From Lentisphaeria bacterium (lineage in GTDB: Bacteria > Verrucomicrobiota > Lentisphaeria > Oligosphaerales > PUNB01): a stretch of 5,115 bases of DNA. The first letter of the stretch is position 1. Every line of letters starts with the position of its first letter. This document shows, piece by piece, positions 4,957 to 5,115 of this stretch. The notes below the pieces were generated by a model. It saw only the letters and a list, made by a program, of their open reading frames with translations, was not told the origin of the DNA and searched no databases. The position numbers and the translations under genes were made by a program. The stretch lies in the NCBI GenBank assembly GCA_007133055.1, contig SLNM01000052.1:1-5115 (forward strand), given 5' to 3'.

Positions 4957-5115
4957 CAGCGGAGAGTCCGCCCCCTGCGAAGACAGCCCCGCCCTCGCCC
5001 ACTGGCCGGCAGAAGGTGTCGGAGAAAAAGAGCGGCGGACGCAGCGGAGAGTCCGCCCCCTGCGAAGACAGCCCCGCCCTCGCCCACTGGCCGGCAGAAG
5101 GTGTCGGAGAAAAAG
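4957..5115. repeat. Two perfect 74-bp direct repeats, 85-bp period
   Basis: 4957-5030 and 5042-5115 are identical over 74 bp, separated by an 11-bp unique spacer (5031-5041). The second copy ends exactly at the window edge, so the array may continue. The period is not a multiple of three, so an open frame crossing one unit is shifted in the next, and no start codon and ribosome site serve it. The array is therefore probably non-coding, although its core resembles coding sequence from the end of the NIF3-like gene. Confidence 0.9.

Noticed and set aside
4957..5115. CRISPR array or coding repeat protein at the right edge
   Set aside because: The 74-bp repeats with an 11-bp spacer do not fit CRISPR, and the 85-bp period breaks the reading frame between units.

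Overview
The window is a GC-rich bacterial chromosomal segment with six protein-coding genes that I can support. Gene content suggests an anaerobic, Gram-negative bacterium. It has a HydF [FeFe]-hydrogenase maturase, an envelope gene pair of the YnbE/YdbL type that needs an outer membrane, and two predicted lipoproteins. The mix, with a long-N-terminus (EpsC-type) serine O-acetyltransferase and a stand-alone NIF3-insert-like protein, resembles Desulfuromonadales/Desulfobacterota genomes. That placement is an inference, not something the sequence proves.

Layout, left to right. Positions 1-68 hold two tandem REP-like palindromic units. An imperfect hairpin at 86-117 lies just past the 3' end of a minus-strand pair, ydbL (122-544) and ynbE (582-821). 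The pair has a good sigma70-like promoter at 893-921, directly beyond the stop codon of hydF (922-2160, minus). A 139-bp divergent spacer (2161-2299) carries candidate promoters in both directions that share one AT-rich -10 core, plus a strong 10-bp-stem hairpin. Plus-strand genes follow: an unrecognised lipoprotein (2300-3412), a structured 116-bp leader, cysE (3529-4530) and, 8 bp after it, a NIF3-insert-like gene (4539-4880). The right edge (4881-5115) is non-coding: two hairpins, one REP-like, then two perfect 74-bp direct repeats on an 85-bp period. Their core is a diverged copy of the 3' end of the gene just upstream.

How the genes relate. YnbE and YdbL are predicted to act together in the envelope; the usual third partner YdbH is not encoded here. 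HydF carries the GTPase and FeS/scaffold motifs needed to deliver the 2Fe subcluster to [FeFe] hydrogenase, but hydE and hydG are absent from the window. CysE makes O-acetylserine, the cysteine precursor, and is probably co-transcribed with the small NIF3-like gene. The most unusual things are non-coding: the repeat array apparently derived from a gene 3' end, the REP-like units at both edges, and a leader before cysE with two mutually exclusive pairings. No clearly new multi-gene system is visible; these are leads, not proofs.
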